The notes under the pieces are model-generated. The model was not told the DNA's origin. It did no database searches and worked only from the letters and a program-made list of their open reading frames with translations. This document shows, piece by piece, positions 32,406 through 43,990 of a stretch of 64,000 nucleotides of DNA. How positions within the stretch are numbered: the stretch's first letter is position 1; every line of letters begins with the position of its first letter. The translations under genes and the position numbers were made by a program. The DNA is from Azolla caroliniana (taxonomy: Eukaryota > Polypodiophyta), in assembly GCA_043228905.1 (NCBI GenBank), contig JBHGNT010000013.1, forward strand, positions 10,106,001 to 10,170,000. The letters run 5' to 3'.

Positions 32406-33169
32406 TGTTAGGATCGAGACCGGCCACAACTGGTTGTGCTTACGAATATGTGTTTGAGTGCAGTGAAAACGAGCAAGCTAATGCTCAAACAGAAGCAAAC
32501 AGAAATGGAGAAACTTAGAAAGGAGACAGATATTTAACATCGAAAACCCGAAAAGGGAAAAAAATCATGGTGGTTCACAAACCCCAAGAAACAAGATCAC
32601 TATGATAGAGGAGAAGTATAATAAGAAACTCAGAGGCAACTGTTATACGTTTTAGGGTTAGGGTTAAGGACGACGACGATGATGAATGATAACTATGATG
32701 GTGAGAGAGATCATGAAGAACAAGACAAGCATTAAGAAGCATTGCGGGGTGGGGGGTGGTGCCTAGAATGGCTCCACCCCCCTCCCAAGGGGGTTCAACG
32801 TTAAGGGGAGGGAAGAGAGAGAGAGAGAGATAGATAGAGAGAAATGATTCATTTTTCATTCATTCCCCATAAGAGGGTTAAATAGTACAAGAGGGGGTAG
32901 ATACAAAGGGGTGTAAGCCCCCTAGAGCATTCATACTGGACACTCACTCACACCTCCTCGTATCCATCCACATGCACACACGTGTGCATGTGTTCACATA
33001 TGTATTGACTTACAATTACATTTATGCCCCCTACACACACACAACAATCATCATGATAACATTTGACCCTCGCTCATCACATTGACTCTCCGTACATCTC
33101 GTACGGGGTAACAACAACAACCTCGAGATCTTCTTCGTTCGTCTAACGGTTACAAAGTTACACTCACAT

Positions 33170-33201
<32 letters not shown>

Positions 33202-33481
33202 ACTCACAGTTACAGACGCAACTACCTTATGTATCACTATCCAACTAATAATAATCAACTACCTTAAAGTTTGCCCTAGTTGTTTATATACTAAAGCAAC
33301 TTTCTAGCTATTTACAAGTATAGCCCCGAAGGGCACATTACGACTATTTACAAATATAGTCTTCCGAATCGGCTTATGAAATCGATTTCCGATTTCAATT
33401 CTCGATCTCGGCCTTAGCCTATTAGCTCGACTAAAATTCTCGTTCTCTTCTTCCCATCTGGAGGGACCTGTTTTCCCAGCA
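32406..33481 (-). repeat. 3' LTR of Copia-6, interrupted by LTR-J
   Basis: It aligns with 56386-56974 from TGTTAGGATC to TTTTCCCAGCA, but contains a 473-bp insertion (LTR-J) plus a CT microsatellite (about 33170-33196). Removing the insertion leaves about 598 bp, close to the partner's 589. Confidence 0.87.
32641..33113 (+). mobile_element. LTR-J, solo LTR inserted in Copia-6 LTR (473 bp)
   Basis: It begins TGTTATACGTTTTAGGG, ends GTACGGGGTAACA, and is flanked by GCAAC on the left and ACAAC on the right. The uninterrupted LTR has ACAAC, so this is a 5-bp target duplication with one change. Copies at 62076-62372 and 62373-62940 confirm the family, and the last is followed by a primer-like site. 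It contains a CATGCACACACGTGTGCATG near-palindrome with a CACGTG core (near 32971). Confidence 0.83.
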
Positions 33482-35886
33482 AACTCCCCCTTCACTCCGG
33501 CGTGGGGTACTTCACCAATCCTATCCTTTATCAGCACTCGTTTAGCGTTTCAACCAACAACACCTTCATTAGCATGTAGCATGTCCGACCCGTTCTCTGT
33601 TGTATGTACCTTTACTAGAGCAAACTCCTTCTCTTCTACTCGCTCTCAGAGCCAATGATATCTCCTCTGGATGTGCTTGGTCCTTGAGTGGTAGGCGGCA
33701 TTTTTCGCAAGGTGGATGACACTCTAGTTATTGCAATGGAGTCGGAATTCCTCTTGTCAAATTCCCAACTCTCCCATAAATTCCTTCATCCAAGTTATTT
33801 CCTTACCGGCTTCCATTGCGGCCATGTACTCGGCTTCCGTGGTTGATAGTGCCACGACCTTCTCTAGCCTCGACTGCCGCAAAACAACTCCCCCTACATA
33901 AGCCATCACGTACCCGGATGTGGATCAACTGGTATCCACATCAACCGACATGTACGAATCCGTGTAACCTTCCAATGTGGGGTTACTCGAGACGAATCAC
34001 AGACACACGCTTTGGGTGCCTCTAAGGTATCGTAGTATCCACTTCATCGCTGCCCAATGCTCTTCTCCGGGGTTGCTCATATATCAGCTGACCACTCCGA
34101 TTGCATACGCGATGTCCGGCCTGGTGCAAACCATTGCATACATAAGGCTTCCTACTGTCGAGGCATAAGGAACATTTGACATCTCGGCCTTCTCGGCTTT
34201 CAATTTCGGGCACTGATTTCCGGATAGCTTATAGTTCGTCAGCAACGTTGGGCCAACCGATTTTGAGCTTTCCATGCCGAATCTCTGGAGCACCTTCGTC
34301 ACGTACTTCTCCTGAGACGGCCATACCAATTTCTTTGTTCGGTCCCGAACAATGTGCATTCCTAGGATTTGTCTTACGGGACCCATATCTTTCTTCGAGA
34401 ACGACCTACTCAAGGCCTTCTTCAAGCTTCCCATTTTCCTCGGGTCTTGTCCGACAATCAACATGTCATCCACATACAATAGGAGAATGAGAAAATCTCC
34501 TCCATCATATTTCTTGACAAAAACACAATGATCCGCTTGTGTGTTGCCGAAACCATGCTCCACCATGAAAGATTCGAATTTTCGGTACCATTGTCGAGCT
34601 GCTTGCTTCAACCTATATAAGCTCTTCCTCAATCGGCATACGAGGTCCTCTTTACCTTTCTCCACGAATCCTTTCGGTTGGTGCATGAAGGAAGGCAATC
34701 TTGACGTCCAATTGCTCGACGTCGAGATCCATGCTGGCCGTGATGGTCAACACTATTCAAATTGACGTAAGCTTCATCACCGGGGGAAATATTTCGTTGA
34801 AATCCACACCTTTCTTTTGTTGGAAGCCCTATACGACAATTCGGGCTTTATATCTCCGTGGATTTCCACCATCTCCCAACTTCAGCTTGTATACCCACTT
34901 ATTCCGAAGTGTCGTCTTTCCGCTTGGCAGTTCGGTCAATTCATATGTGTGGTTCTCATGCAAGGAGTCCATCTCCTCTTGCATGGCAATTAACCACTTT
35001 TGGTTGTGGGTATCGTTCTTAGATTCTTCAAAGCTTTATGGCTCCCCCTCATCGGTTAGTAGTACACGCTCTTCATTTGGAAATCTTCAGGGGGGCCTCC
35101 TCTCTCTCAGGGGATATCTTCGGCCTCCATTCGGCATGGTCGATTCTTCTTCGACTTCTTCGTCCGAGTCAAATTCGGTTCCTCGTTCGGTCGGCCCCCC
35201 TTGTTCTTTAGTAGGTTCTCGATTTTGCAGAGTATTAAATCGGCTGACTCCCTTGTATTCGATTTCGATCGAATCGACTTCTACTCGATTCGGCCGAGCA
35301 GACTCGGCTCGCTTCGGTAGTTGGAGAATTATTCTCAATCTCCCAATCAACAATCTTCTTATCTTCCAAGAAGATGATGTCTTGGCTCCTAATCACCTTC
35401 TTCTCGACTAAGTCCCATAGTCGATAGCCGAATTCGTCGTCGCCGTGGTTGAGAAATATACATGCCCGAGATTTCGGGTCCAATTTTCCCCTTTGGTCCT
35501 TCACAACATGCACATAAGCAAGATAACCGAACACCCTTAGTTGTCGGTACGAGACGTCTTTGCCGCGCCACACCCTCTGTGGAATATCGCCATCCAAGGG
35601 TACTGAGGGTGATCGGTTGATCACATATGTTGTTGTCATCAACGCCTTAGCCTAGAACGTCTTCGGTAACTTTGCATGTGCAAGAATACTCCAGGCCCTC
35701 TCCATTACGGTCTGGTTCATTCTCTCAGCTAGCCCAATAAGCTCTGGCATCTTCGGCACGGTATACTCAAGCCAGATTCCATGCGCTCAGCAATATTCTT
35801 CGAACGGTCTGCGGTACTCTCTGCCATTGTCCGCTCGGATTGCCTTCAATTTTCGGTTGGTTTCCCTCTCGTCCCTTGCTTGGAAC
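33482..35886 (-). pseudogene. Copia-6 integrase end, reverse transcriptase, RNase H
   Basis: From right to left there is the integrase core around the second Asp (near 35850), the C-terminal region (MMTTTYVINRSPSVPLDG near 35640, AYVHVVKDQRGKLDPKSR near 35520), a linker, RT, and RNase H. RT includes the LLYVDDMLIVGQDPRKM block near 34470 and DMGPVRQILGMHIVRDR near 34380. RNase H includes MVCTRPDIAYAIGVVS near 34110 and the end near 33690. Frameshifts near 35090, 34700 and 34080 and stops break the frame. Confidence 0.85.
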
Positions 35887-36346
35887 TGTTACCGGCCGGC
35901 AAGAAGGCTTAAGGAGATCCAAACCAGAGTGTGAAAGGAATAGTTTATTCGGGAACTGTTGTAATTAGTAGTCTTAAAATATATAGTAATATATGAGAAG
36001 ATGTGGACGGACGGACGGGAATTGGTATGCCGATCCGGATCTGGACCGATCCCGAAAAGGTGCCGGTTGGCACCGTTTTGTATTTCGCACCAGAGACCTA
36101 TATAAAGGCCCGATTACAATGTAATAGAGAGCGGATAATTAATAGAACTTATTGCCTTAATCTTTCAGTGTTGATTACCGTTTTGTGCTTATTGTATATC
36201 TTACGCGTGTTAATGATGTATTCTTAAGTAATTGATTAAGGTCTAATTAAGCGTTGTGCCGTAAGTCATTCTGCCGTACCACCCTCTGGTGAAGTGTCTT
36301 AAGTGGACACCCTGTGTTAGGCTGTTGTCCGGCCCTTGGAGTAACA
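35887..36346 (+). repeat. 5' LTR of Gypsy-5 (460 bp)
   Basis: It begins TGTTACCGGCC and ends GGAGTAACA. Its last 96 bases (36251-36346) match 54707-54802. A TATA box (TATATAAAGG) is at 36099. The upstream target duplication is GGAAC. Confidence 0.9.
36099..36106 (+). promoter_or_regulatory. TATA box of Gypsy-5 LTR
   Basis: TATATAAA lies 210 bases after the LTR start, the usual U3 position for transcription into R. Confidence 0.6.
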
Positions 36347-36401
36347 CAGTTTTTGGCGACCACGATTCCTACACAATCACAGTGAACAACGGCGGGAATG
36401 G

Positions 36402-37425
36402 ATGGCTAGGCCAACAGACGACCCGGTTACGGAGAGAGCACGAAAACTTGCTGAACGGAGAAGGTGGCGAGAGGCTTTCCAGCAACCAGCGGAAGAAATC
36501 CGAACGGATCGATCATTTTCCAAAGTGATCCGGAAAGTGGCGGAGGAGTCGCTCCGTCTGCAACAAAATGCTTACCCGGACGAAGGAAGCAGCTTAAGCA
36601 GTCTCCGGGAAGCAGAATCCCTTCTCCAGGCCTTGGCCAGAAGAGACGACGAATCCGAAGCATTTTCAGCGCTGGAATCGGATTCGGAAGGGGGTTACAG
36701 CAGCACGCACACGAACTATCACAGGAGTAACGACACCCCAGGAGGACCGGAGGACGAGGAGTCGAATAAAGTACCGACACCGAAACTAGAGTTGGCAGAT
36801 AGAGAACTCCCGGCACTAGATGTGGAGCAACCTCCGGAGGCGGAAGAAGACAAAGAAAGACCTCTGACACCGGAAGTCGCGTCGGCAACACCAAGGGAAG
36901 ACCGGCAAAGACCTCTGACGCCAACGGAACAGCAGGAAAGACCACCGACACCGCCAGCCCACGTACCGACACCGGACGACGACATGTCGTTCCAGTACTC
37001 CAAGTATCGGGATGACCCGGACGCGGAGGCTCATGTTCACGCGTTTCAACAAACATGGGAGGCGAACCATGTGTCACAACGGTTAACCGCGGCCAAAGAG
37101 GAACGATCTAAGATAGCCGAATTCGGTGTGACATTGGAAGGACCGACCGCCAGATGGCACCGGACGCAGGACCCCACCACCATCACCACCATTGCGGACC
37201 TGAAAGACAAATTCTTGCACTTCTTCCAGAAGGAGGTGAACCAGCGAGAAATGGTGGGCTTATTTTATACCATCCGGCAGGACCCCGGGGAGAGCATCCC
37301 GCAGTTTGTCATCCGGTTTCAACGGATGCACAGTCAGCTTACCCGCGCACCTTCGGAGGAAGAAACACGGGCTATATTTTTAGCCGCGCTCCGGGAACCT
37401 CTACGAACGGTATGCACGGTCATCG
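36402..37425 (+). CDS. Gypsy-5 gag, N-terminal part (cut by organelle DNA)
   Basis: The frame starts MARPTDDPVTERARKLAERR, 55 bases after the LTR, and is open to the junction. It has a basic N-terminus and then an acidic, Pro-rich stretch with repeated RPLTP and RPPTPP motifs (about residues 150-195). The retrotransposon capsid domain follows (ARWHRTQDPTTITTIADLKD, FVIRFQRMHSQLTRAPSEEE, LAALREPLRTVCTVIDF). After VIDF the sequence turns into organelle DNA and ends by chance in FSLW. Gag resumes as ATVDQVIDQVREMEK at 47276. Confidence 0.87.
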
Positions 37426-37519
37426 ACTTTAAAATTCTCCTCGATTGTGAGAAATATGTCGGAAGTGGAGGCATCCCATCGTCGTATGAGATGAAGGCTG
37501 GGTTTAGTCTGTGGTGATC

Positions 37520-37582
37520 GAAATATATGATCGAATCACGCATCGCAATACACTGGGCTTTCTGATTCCTTGAGAGGCTTAG
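37520..37582 (-). pseudogene. rpoC1: rpoC1 fragment, part 2
   Basis: The minus strand here reads LKESESPVYCDA, which continues the plastid RNA polymerase beta' sequence from 43714 (IANLLAK). The rpoC1 sequence is interrupted by Copia-7, whose duplicated CTTAG is part of the gene. Resemblance fades further left. Confidence 0.72.
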
Positions 37583-38084
37583 TGTTGAGAGACAAGCTCA
37601 ACATCCGCCGGATCGGCTGAAGAAGCCGAGGACCGGATCGGTTGGGACCAATCGGTTAGGCCGAGTGCGTAAACCGGTACGCAGACCGGTGCGTAGGTAG
37701 GGCCGGATTGGTGCGGAAATCGGGAGGCCGTTAAGAAAGATATTCCGTGAGGAATATATTTGGGAGAATCGGGAGGCCGTTAAGAAAGATATTCCGTGAG
37801 GAATATATTTGGGAGTTAGTGTAGGAGCTCTCAATGAGCATTGAAGTACTGTCAGTACTTCTGTTAGTCTTTCTAGGACTTGTATAAAAGTGTTCATTGA
37901 ACACACATATGTATAGAGTGTGGTGAATAGAGATTGTTTTTTGTTGAATATAGTTCTTGTGTTTTCTCTCTCTCACTCTCTCTGTCTCTCCTGCGTATAC
38001 TGCGTAAGCTCAAGCTCTCCATTAAACCTGAGTTTTCTTCCTTCTGTTCGGTCTTCATACTTGCTTCCGCACGTTACTTTTACA
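37583..38084 (+). repeat. 5' LTR of Copia-7 (502 bp)
   Basis: It begins TGTTGAGAGACAAGC and ends TTACTTTTACA. It is 49 bp longer than the 3' LTR because the unit starting AATCGGGAGGCCG is present twice (37718-37766 and 37767-37815). TATAAAA lies at 37883. Otherwise the two LTRs are nearly identical, so the insertion is young. Confidence 0.93.
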
Positions 38085-38156
38085 TGGTATCAGAGCGCGA
38101 GGGTTGAGAACCTCTCTGCAGCCGACACAGCTTGACGAAGAAGAACAAGAAGAACA

Positions 38157-40054
38157 ATGGATAGAGGCATGGCGAGCTCGCTTCCAACAGAGAAGCTCGA
38201 CAGAACCAACTACACGTCTTGGTCCTACAAGATGCACCAGTACCTGCTCGGGCACGGCTACTGGAGTTATGTCGAAGGAGCTAATGACGCGGCACCCGAA
38301 TCGACAAACAGAGACTTCCCGTCGTGGGAGCAATCGGCGAGCAGGGTATTATACTGCTTCGCGTCGTGTGTGGGCGAACAACTATTGAGCTATGTTCGGG
38401 ATGCAAAGACGCCGAAGGGTGCGTGGGAAAATCTGAAGAAGATTTTCGCTGCGAGCACCACAACCAGGAAGCTTCAGCTCCGACAGGAGTTGAGCAACCT
38501 ACGACAACGCAACTTGTCGGTGGCGGACTATACCTCGAAGATCAAGGATATCTGCGACTCCCTCGCCTCCATAGAGGTGAACATCAAGGAGAGCAAGATG
38601 GTCCAGATCTGTCTCGGAGGTTTGGCGTCGAAGTTCGGAGCGTTCCGAATGGCTGTGTGTACCCGGGAGAATACGCCGTCCTTTCTCGACTTACAGTCAA
38701 TGCTCCTGGTAGAGGAGAACCACGCGGGTGCATCTACAAGCACGCACACCGACAGAAAAATGCTATACACGGAGGGAGATAGGCCCCGTGGATGTGGAGG
38801 ACGAGGCGAGTCGGCGCGCAATGGAGGCGGCTGACGAGATCAAGGAAGAAGGCACCGAAGTGATGGCGACAGTAACTCCGGACCCTCCGGAAATAGGGGG
38901 AGTCGAAGCGATGAGAACCGGCAAGGGAAGGCCATCGTGGAGTGCTGGTACTGTGGCAAGAAAGGCCACAGGGAAAGTGAGTGCTGGAAGAAGCGCGCCG
39001 AGTCGGAGAGAACCGGTTCCGGAAACGGCTCCGGACATACCGACAAGGGAAATCGGCAGCGATCGCACTACGCCGAAGACTCCGGGAGAGCCGGAGAAGG
39101 GTCTACCTTCGTGACGAGACACGAAGCAAACTCAATGAAACGAACCACCCTAAGATCGGACGAGGTGTAGTACGTAGACTCCGGCGCGTCAAACCACATG
39201 ACGAGCCATAAGGAGTGGTTCTCGTACCTTGAAAAACCGATACAACTTGGAGTAGTCGCAACTAGAGACGACACTCCGCATCCGATCGCGAATGTCGGAG
39301 AAGTTCCCCTTAGCCACGTCGGGCAGAAAGGGAAACTCATGAACGTGCTGCACGTTCCGACAATCACGAAGAACTTGGTCTCGGTCGGACAGATCGTCGA
39401 CCAAGGGATGGAGGTTCGGTTTACACACCTCGGGTGCTTCATTGAGGAAGAAGGCCGTGTGATTGCACAAGGGCGCAGAGATGGGAGGATGTTCATCCTC
39501 GACTCCACTGACGGCGGCACCGCAATGTTCGCAAAGGGACAAAAAGCCGAGTCGGACATCGACTTGTGGCACAAGCGGATAGGCCACGTCAACTACCAGC
39601 GGCTTCAAGATCTGCAATCGAAACAGGTAGTGTTCGGATTGCCCAAGTTTAGTGGCCGAAAGGCACAAATTTGTGAAGCCTGCCAGCTCGGGAAGCAACA
39701 CTGACTTCCTTTCCCCAACGAGCGAAACCGGAGCCGGAACAAGCTCGACCTTATACACTCCGATGTGTGGGGGCCGGCACAAAACGTTAGTCTTGGCGGG
39801 AGCCGATATTTCGTCTCCTTCATCGACGACCACACGCGGCACACATGGATCTACCTCATTGAAAGGAAGAGCGAAGTCTTCGACTGTTTCCGGGACCTCA
39901 AAGGGTTCGTGGAAACGGAAATGGGAAGAAACATCAAGTGCCTTCGGTCGGATGGCGGGAAAGAGTACTTTTCTGGTCAATTCAATGGTTATCTACAACA
40001 AATGGGAATTCGGCGCGAATTCAGTTGTAGATACACGCCAGAGCAGAACGGCGT
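38157..40054 (+). pseudogene. Copia-7 gag-protease-integrase frame with three stops
   Basis: One reading frame runs from MDRGMASSLPTEKLD to the solo LTR, broken only by TGA 38832-38834, TAG 39168-39170 and TGA 39702-39704. It has UBN2-type gag (KKIFAASTTTRKLQLRQELS), a CCHC knuckle (CWYCGKKGHRESEC near 38942), and protease (YVDSGASNHMTSHKEW near 39171). The integrase zinc region (LWHKRIGHVNYQRLQ, CEACQLGKQH) and catalytic blocks (IHSDVWGP, LRSDGGKEYFS, PEQNGV) follow. The stops look like C-to-T or G-to-A changes of Arg and Trp codons. Removing the solo LTR and one GCGT copy restores QNGVAERKNR in frame. Confidence 0.9.
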
Positions 40055-40777
40055 TGTCGTGCCTTTCGGCTCCGGATCGTTTGCGTGAGTCGGGTGGGAA
40101 TTGCCGAGGTTTTGGACTAGGAGAAAGAAAAATACAAATAAGGCTAGTAAAGAATAGGTATAAAGAGTTATAAGATAAGAATCTCGTGAATCCCACGAGT
40201 TTAGTATATTTAGTCAATATTTAGGTAGTAAGAGAGAATTATTTTAGCAAATTCGTGAATCCCACGAATATTTTAGATTGATTGATCATTATAGAAAAAT
40301 AATCAACAAAAACTACAATGTGCTCCCCATCCTTATATAGTGATGGGAGAGACTAAGCATAGCTACATGCTTTTTTCTAATATGTTCATGCACACTAAAT
40401 GTGCATGTGATGCTTTTCTAATCCTTGCTTTTATTTGCTAAATATAGTGCTCATGCACGCTAGATGTGCATGAGTCACTTTTTGGTTGCTTGCGTTTTTC
40501 TATAAAATATTCACGCACTCTAAAAATGCATGATTTACCTTTTAATAAAGGTAGGCGCAAATAAAGCACTTATAGTTATTAAATCTATTTGTAGAACACT
40601 AAAGATAAGGTAGAATAATGGTAAAGTTGAGGTTTGGCTACGTGGAGGTATAGGTTTCGAATCTTGCCCTATGCATGTGATAAATATCTTGATATTCTTA
40701 TTTTATTTATTTATATGTAATTAAATCGGTTATATTATTTTTACTTTTTCACGTAGTGTACGAAATACACTACGACA
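40055..40777. repeat. Solo LTR in Copia-7 integrase (723 bp)
   Basis: It begins TGTCGTGCC, ends ACTACGACA and is flanked by exact GCGT copies (40051-40054 and 40778-40781). Excision of the LTR plus one GCGT restores the integrase frame, which proves the 4-bp duplication. The termini resemble Gypsy-1 LTRs, but the body differs, so it is a related or separate family. The strand of the parent element is unknown. Confidence 0.88.
40608..40675 (+). other. tRNA-like segment in the solo LTR
   Basis: The plus strand shows an A-box-like TAGAATAATGGTAAAG and a B-box-like GGTTTCGAATCTTGCC about 40 bases on, very like the segment in Gypsy-1 LTRs. A stem ATAGG/CCTAT closes the T-arm-like end. Confidence 0.5.
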
Positions 40778-40781
40778 GCGT

Positions 40782-42700
40782 GGCCGAGAGAAAGAATCGG
40801 TCAGTTGTGGAAGCGGCACGGGCAATGCTGGAGGAGAAGAGATTGCCCAAGTTCTACTGGGCCGAGGCGGTAACGACCGCGGTATACATCCAGAACCGGA
40901 TCGGAGACAAAGTGTCGGCGCACGACCTGTATTTCGGAACGAAGCCAAACTTGCGACACTTGAGGGTGTTCAGTAGCATTGCGTATGTGCATATACCGAA
41001 GGAGAAAAGGAGGAAGCTGGACACAAAGGCCGAGAAATGTATCTTGGTTGGTTACTCGGACGAGCAGAAGGGTTATAAGTGCTATAACCCTCGCACCAAA
41101 CAAGCACGTGTTAGCTGCGACGTTGTGTTTGACGAGTCCGCGTCCTTGTACCAGCCCCCGACTCCGAACCCCGACTCCAATCCGAGTTCTGACGATGAGG
41201 TCAACAAGGCCGAGCTGCCTCCGGATGAGCCCGAAATCGAGACCCCCGAAGAGAGTTCGATTTCACTCTGTTTAAGTGGATCGATTGGACGACTGAGTCA
41301 GTACAACCAGTCCGATGAAGAGCCGGCGAGTAGTGGAGACTCGGCCGTGCATTCCCCGCGTAGGAAGCCGAGGAGACGGCTTACGCGCAAAGAGAAAGGG
41401 AAGAAGAAGGTGTCGGATTCCGGCACGGATAGGAACGAGTCTGACCGACGCGAGTCTGACTCCGAGGGAACCGGTGACGGGTCTTTAAAGGTGAAGTCCG
41501 CGTCGACCGAGAAGGCCTCGACATCAGCTAATGCGAGGTTACGCCGATCTACCCGCCAGAAGAATCCTGTTTTGCGGTTCGGATACAAGAGTACATGGCG
41601 CATCATTATGCGTACATGACCCGTGTAGCGGAAGTGCGTGAGCCGGAGAGCTACGCAGAAGCGGCTAAAGATGCGAATTGGCGTGCCACGATGGAGGAAG
41701 AGATGCACGCATTGGTGGAGAACGAGACCTGGGACCTGGTTGACGCACCAACAAGGGTAAAACCGATCGGGTGTAGGTGGGTGTACAAGGTCAAGTACAA
41801 CACCGATGGCTCGGTCAACCGGTACAAGGCTCGGCTAGTGGCAAAGGGTTACACGCAGAAACACGGCATCGACTACGATGAAACGTTTGCACCGGTCGCG
41901 AAAATGACGATCGTCCGTGTTTTGCTCGCAGTAGCCGCAGCCAAGGGGTGGCACTTACATCAGATGGATGTAAAGAATGCGTTCCTGCAAGGTGACCTTA
42001 AGGAACAGGTGTACATGGTACAGCCCCCCGGATTTCACTCCGGAACGAACTCCTCGGCAGTATGCCGACTGAAGAAGTCCCTTTACGGACTGAAGCAAGC
42101 CCCGCGTGCCTGGAACGCGAAGATCACGCAACAACTGCGTCGGATGGGCTTCGTCATGACAAAATCGGACTCTTCCCTGTTCATCCGGAAAGGTTGACGC
42201 GGACCGGTTAGTATTTTACTGTATGTTGATGACTTGATCATCACCGGCGCCGACCTAGGTGAAATCGACCGTGTGAAGCTTCAGCTTGCGGCATCGTTCG
42301 ACATGAAGGATCTGGGGGACCTTCATTACTTCCTCGGGATCGAAGTGATCCGTACCCCCGAAGGCATATTGATCAGCCAACGTCATTACATGCTGGGTAT
42401 GCTCTTCAAATTCGGGATGGTAGACTGTAAGTCCGTCTCGACTCCTCTAGACAAAACCGTCAAGCTTCGTCCCGATACGGGAAAGGTATGCGACCCGACG
42501 AGGTTTCGACAAATTGTCAGAAGCCTCATATACTTGACCATCACTCGACCCGACCTCAGTTATCCGGTCGGTGTGATCAGTCAGTTCATGGCGCGACCTA
42601 CCGAGGAGCACCTTCAGTGTGCACGACGCATACTTCGGTATGTCAACGACACTAAGGACCGGGGCGCTCGGATTGCGTCACCTCGATGTGCCAAACTTGA
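40782..42700 (+). pseudogene. Copia-7 integrase end, reverse transcriptase, partial RNase H
   Basis: The integrase continues (ERKNRSVVEAARAMLEEKRL, then AYVHIPKEKRRKLDTKAEKC) into a Ser/Glu/Arg-rich linker. After a frameshift near 41590 come RT blocks ([20 protein letters not shown] near 41760, [20 protein letters not shown] near 41877). A TGA at 42195-42197 precedes the palm YVDDLIITG (near 42220) and DLGDLHYFLGIEVIRTPEG (near 42310). RNase H begins (TRPDLSYPVGVISQFMARPT) but stops after ILRYVNDTKDRG. The catalytic Asp/Glu blocks of RNase H are missing. Confidence 0.88.
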
Positions 42701-43260
42701 GGGGGAGAACAGTCCCGAACGACCAAGAAAAGCAGCAGGAAAGGAGCGGAGGCCGCGACACCGAGTCAGTTGATTCGGTTGTTGACTCGGTTGTTGACTC
42801 GGTTGTCGAGTTCGACTTCGGATCGGCTGAAGAAGTCGAGGGCGGACCCGCGGAAAAGTTCGGAAGCGGACAGAAGGGGAGCAGCCGAAGGAGAGAGCCG
42901 AAGCCAACCACACATGGGGAAGATGACGCCATCGAGGGCGAGAAGACCGAAGACGAGTTGGAGACAGCCAACTCGGATGAGAGCGGAAACCGATCGGAGG
43001 TAGCCGAGTCGGTTCGGATGTTTGATTCAGATACGCTGAATCAACCGAGGCCCAAGCGGAAGAAAAGGCAGTAGGAGAAGCGTCAACACCGCAACAGTAG
43101 AAGAGCTGATAAGGGCCGCATGAGCAGACAAGCTGACTGGAAGGGTCGAAGCGCGCGGAGTCGAACAGGTCGAGGAGCGCGAGCAAGGCGTGAAGCCAGG
43201 AGGAACCGGAGCTGTGAGCCCGAGGATCCCGAAGAGCCTCGAGTTGAGCTTGAGGGGGAG
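42619..43260 (+). pseudogene. Extra charged reading frame at the 3' end of Copia-7
   Basis: A frame different from RNase H runs to the 3' LTR with one TAG (43072-43074). It starts near the words LDVPNLRGRTVP, where the DNA carries a polypurine-like CTTGAGGGGGAG (about 42700). An acidic region follows with the repeat DSVVDSVVDSVV, then a KRKKRQ cluster, the TAG, and an Arg-rich stretch (RSARSRTGRGARARREARRN) ending at the true polypurine tract. I do not recognise it. It could be a captured segment or an accessory frame; total length is about 200 codons. Confidence 0.55.
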
Positions 43261-43713
43261 TGTTGAGAGACAAGCTCAACATCGGCCGGATCGGCTGAAG
43301 AAGCCGAGGACCGGATCGGTTGGGACCGATCGGTTAGGCCGAGTGCGTAAACCGGTACGTAGACCGGTGTGTAGGTAGGGCCGGATCGGTGCGGAAATCG
43401 GGAGGCCGTTAAGAAAGATATTCCGTGAGGAATATATTTGGGAGTTAGTGTAGGAGCTCTCAATGAGCATTGAAGTACTGTCAGTACTTCTGTCAGTCCT
43501 TCTAGGACTTGTATAAAAGTGTTCATTGAACACACATATGTATAGAGTGTGGTGAATAGAGATTGTTTTTTGTTGAATATAGTTCTTGTGTTTTCTCTCT
43601 CTCACTCTCTCTGTCTCTCCCGCATATACTGCGTAAGCTCAAGCTCTCCATTAAACTTGAGTTTTCTTCCTTCTGTTCGGTCTTCATACTTGCTTCCGCA
43701 CATTACTTTTACA
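43261..43713 (+). repeat. 3' LTR of Copia-7 (453 bp)
   Basis: It starts TGTTGAGAGACAAGC directly after CTTGAGGGGGAG and ends ATTACTTTTACA, followed by CTTAG. It carries one copy of the 49-bp unit that is doubled in the 5' LTR. Confidence 0.93.
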
Positions 43714-43990
43714 CTTAGCAAGTAGATTTGCTATGTAACTGGGGACTCGCTTTGGGAACCATACGTGAGTTACCGGGCATGCTAATTTGATATATCCCAT
43801 TCTGTATCTTCGAACCCGAGAGTCGGTGAATTCAACCCCGCAATGCTTACAAAAATTGGAAGACTCCTCATTCTCGACAAATCGATAGTTTCCGCAGGCA
43901 CAAACTCCACTTTTTATTTACCCAAAAATTCTCTCACAGAATAAACCATCTCGCTTTGGCTTATGGGTCTTATGATGCAAATTCAATTCC
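43714..43990 (-). pseudogene. rpoC1: rpoC1 fragment, part 1 (plastid RNA polymerase beta' N-terminal region)
   Basis: On the minus strand this reads [15 protein letters not shown], then [35 protein letters not shown] and [17 protein letters not shown], ending at IANLLAK beside Copia-7. The four zinc-binding cysteines of RpoC1 are present (CAC and CKHC). A TAA falls after RIFG. In plants with U-to-C editing TAA could become CAA, but it may also be a decay mutation. The gene encodes a subunit of the plastid-encoded RNA polymerase; this copy is a non-functional nuclear fragment. Confidence 0.85.

Larger units (their letters stand above)
37583..43713 (+). mobile_element. Copia-7, copia element inserted in organelle DNA
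   Basis: This complete plus-strand element is 6131 bp, flanked by the 5-bp duplication CTTAG (37578-37582 and 43714-43718). It has 5' and 3' LTRs, a primer site TGGTATCAGAGCGCGAGG (38085), gag to integrase in one frame with three stops, a solo LTR in the integrase, RT, a truncated RNase H, an extra reading frame, and a polypurine tract (CTTGAGGGGGAG) before the 3' LTR. It belongs to the same family as Copia-2. Confidence 0.94.
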
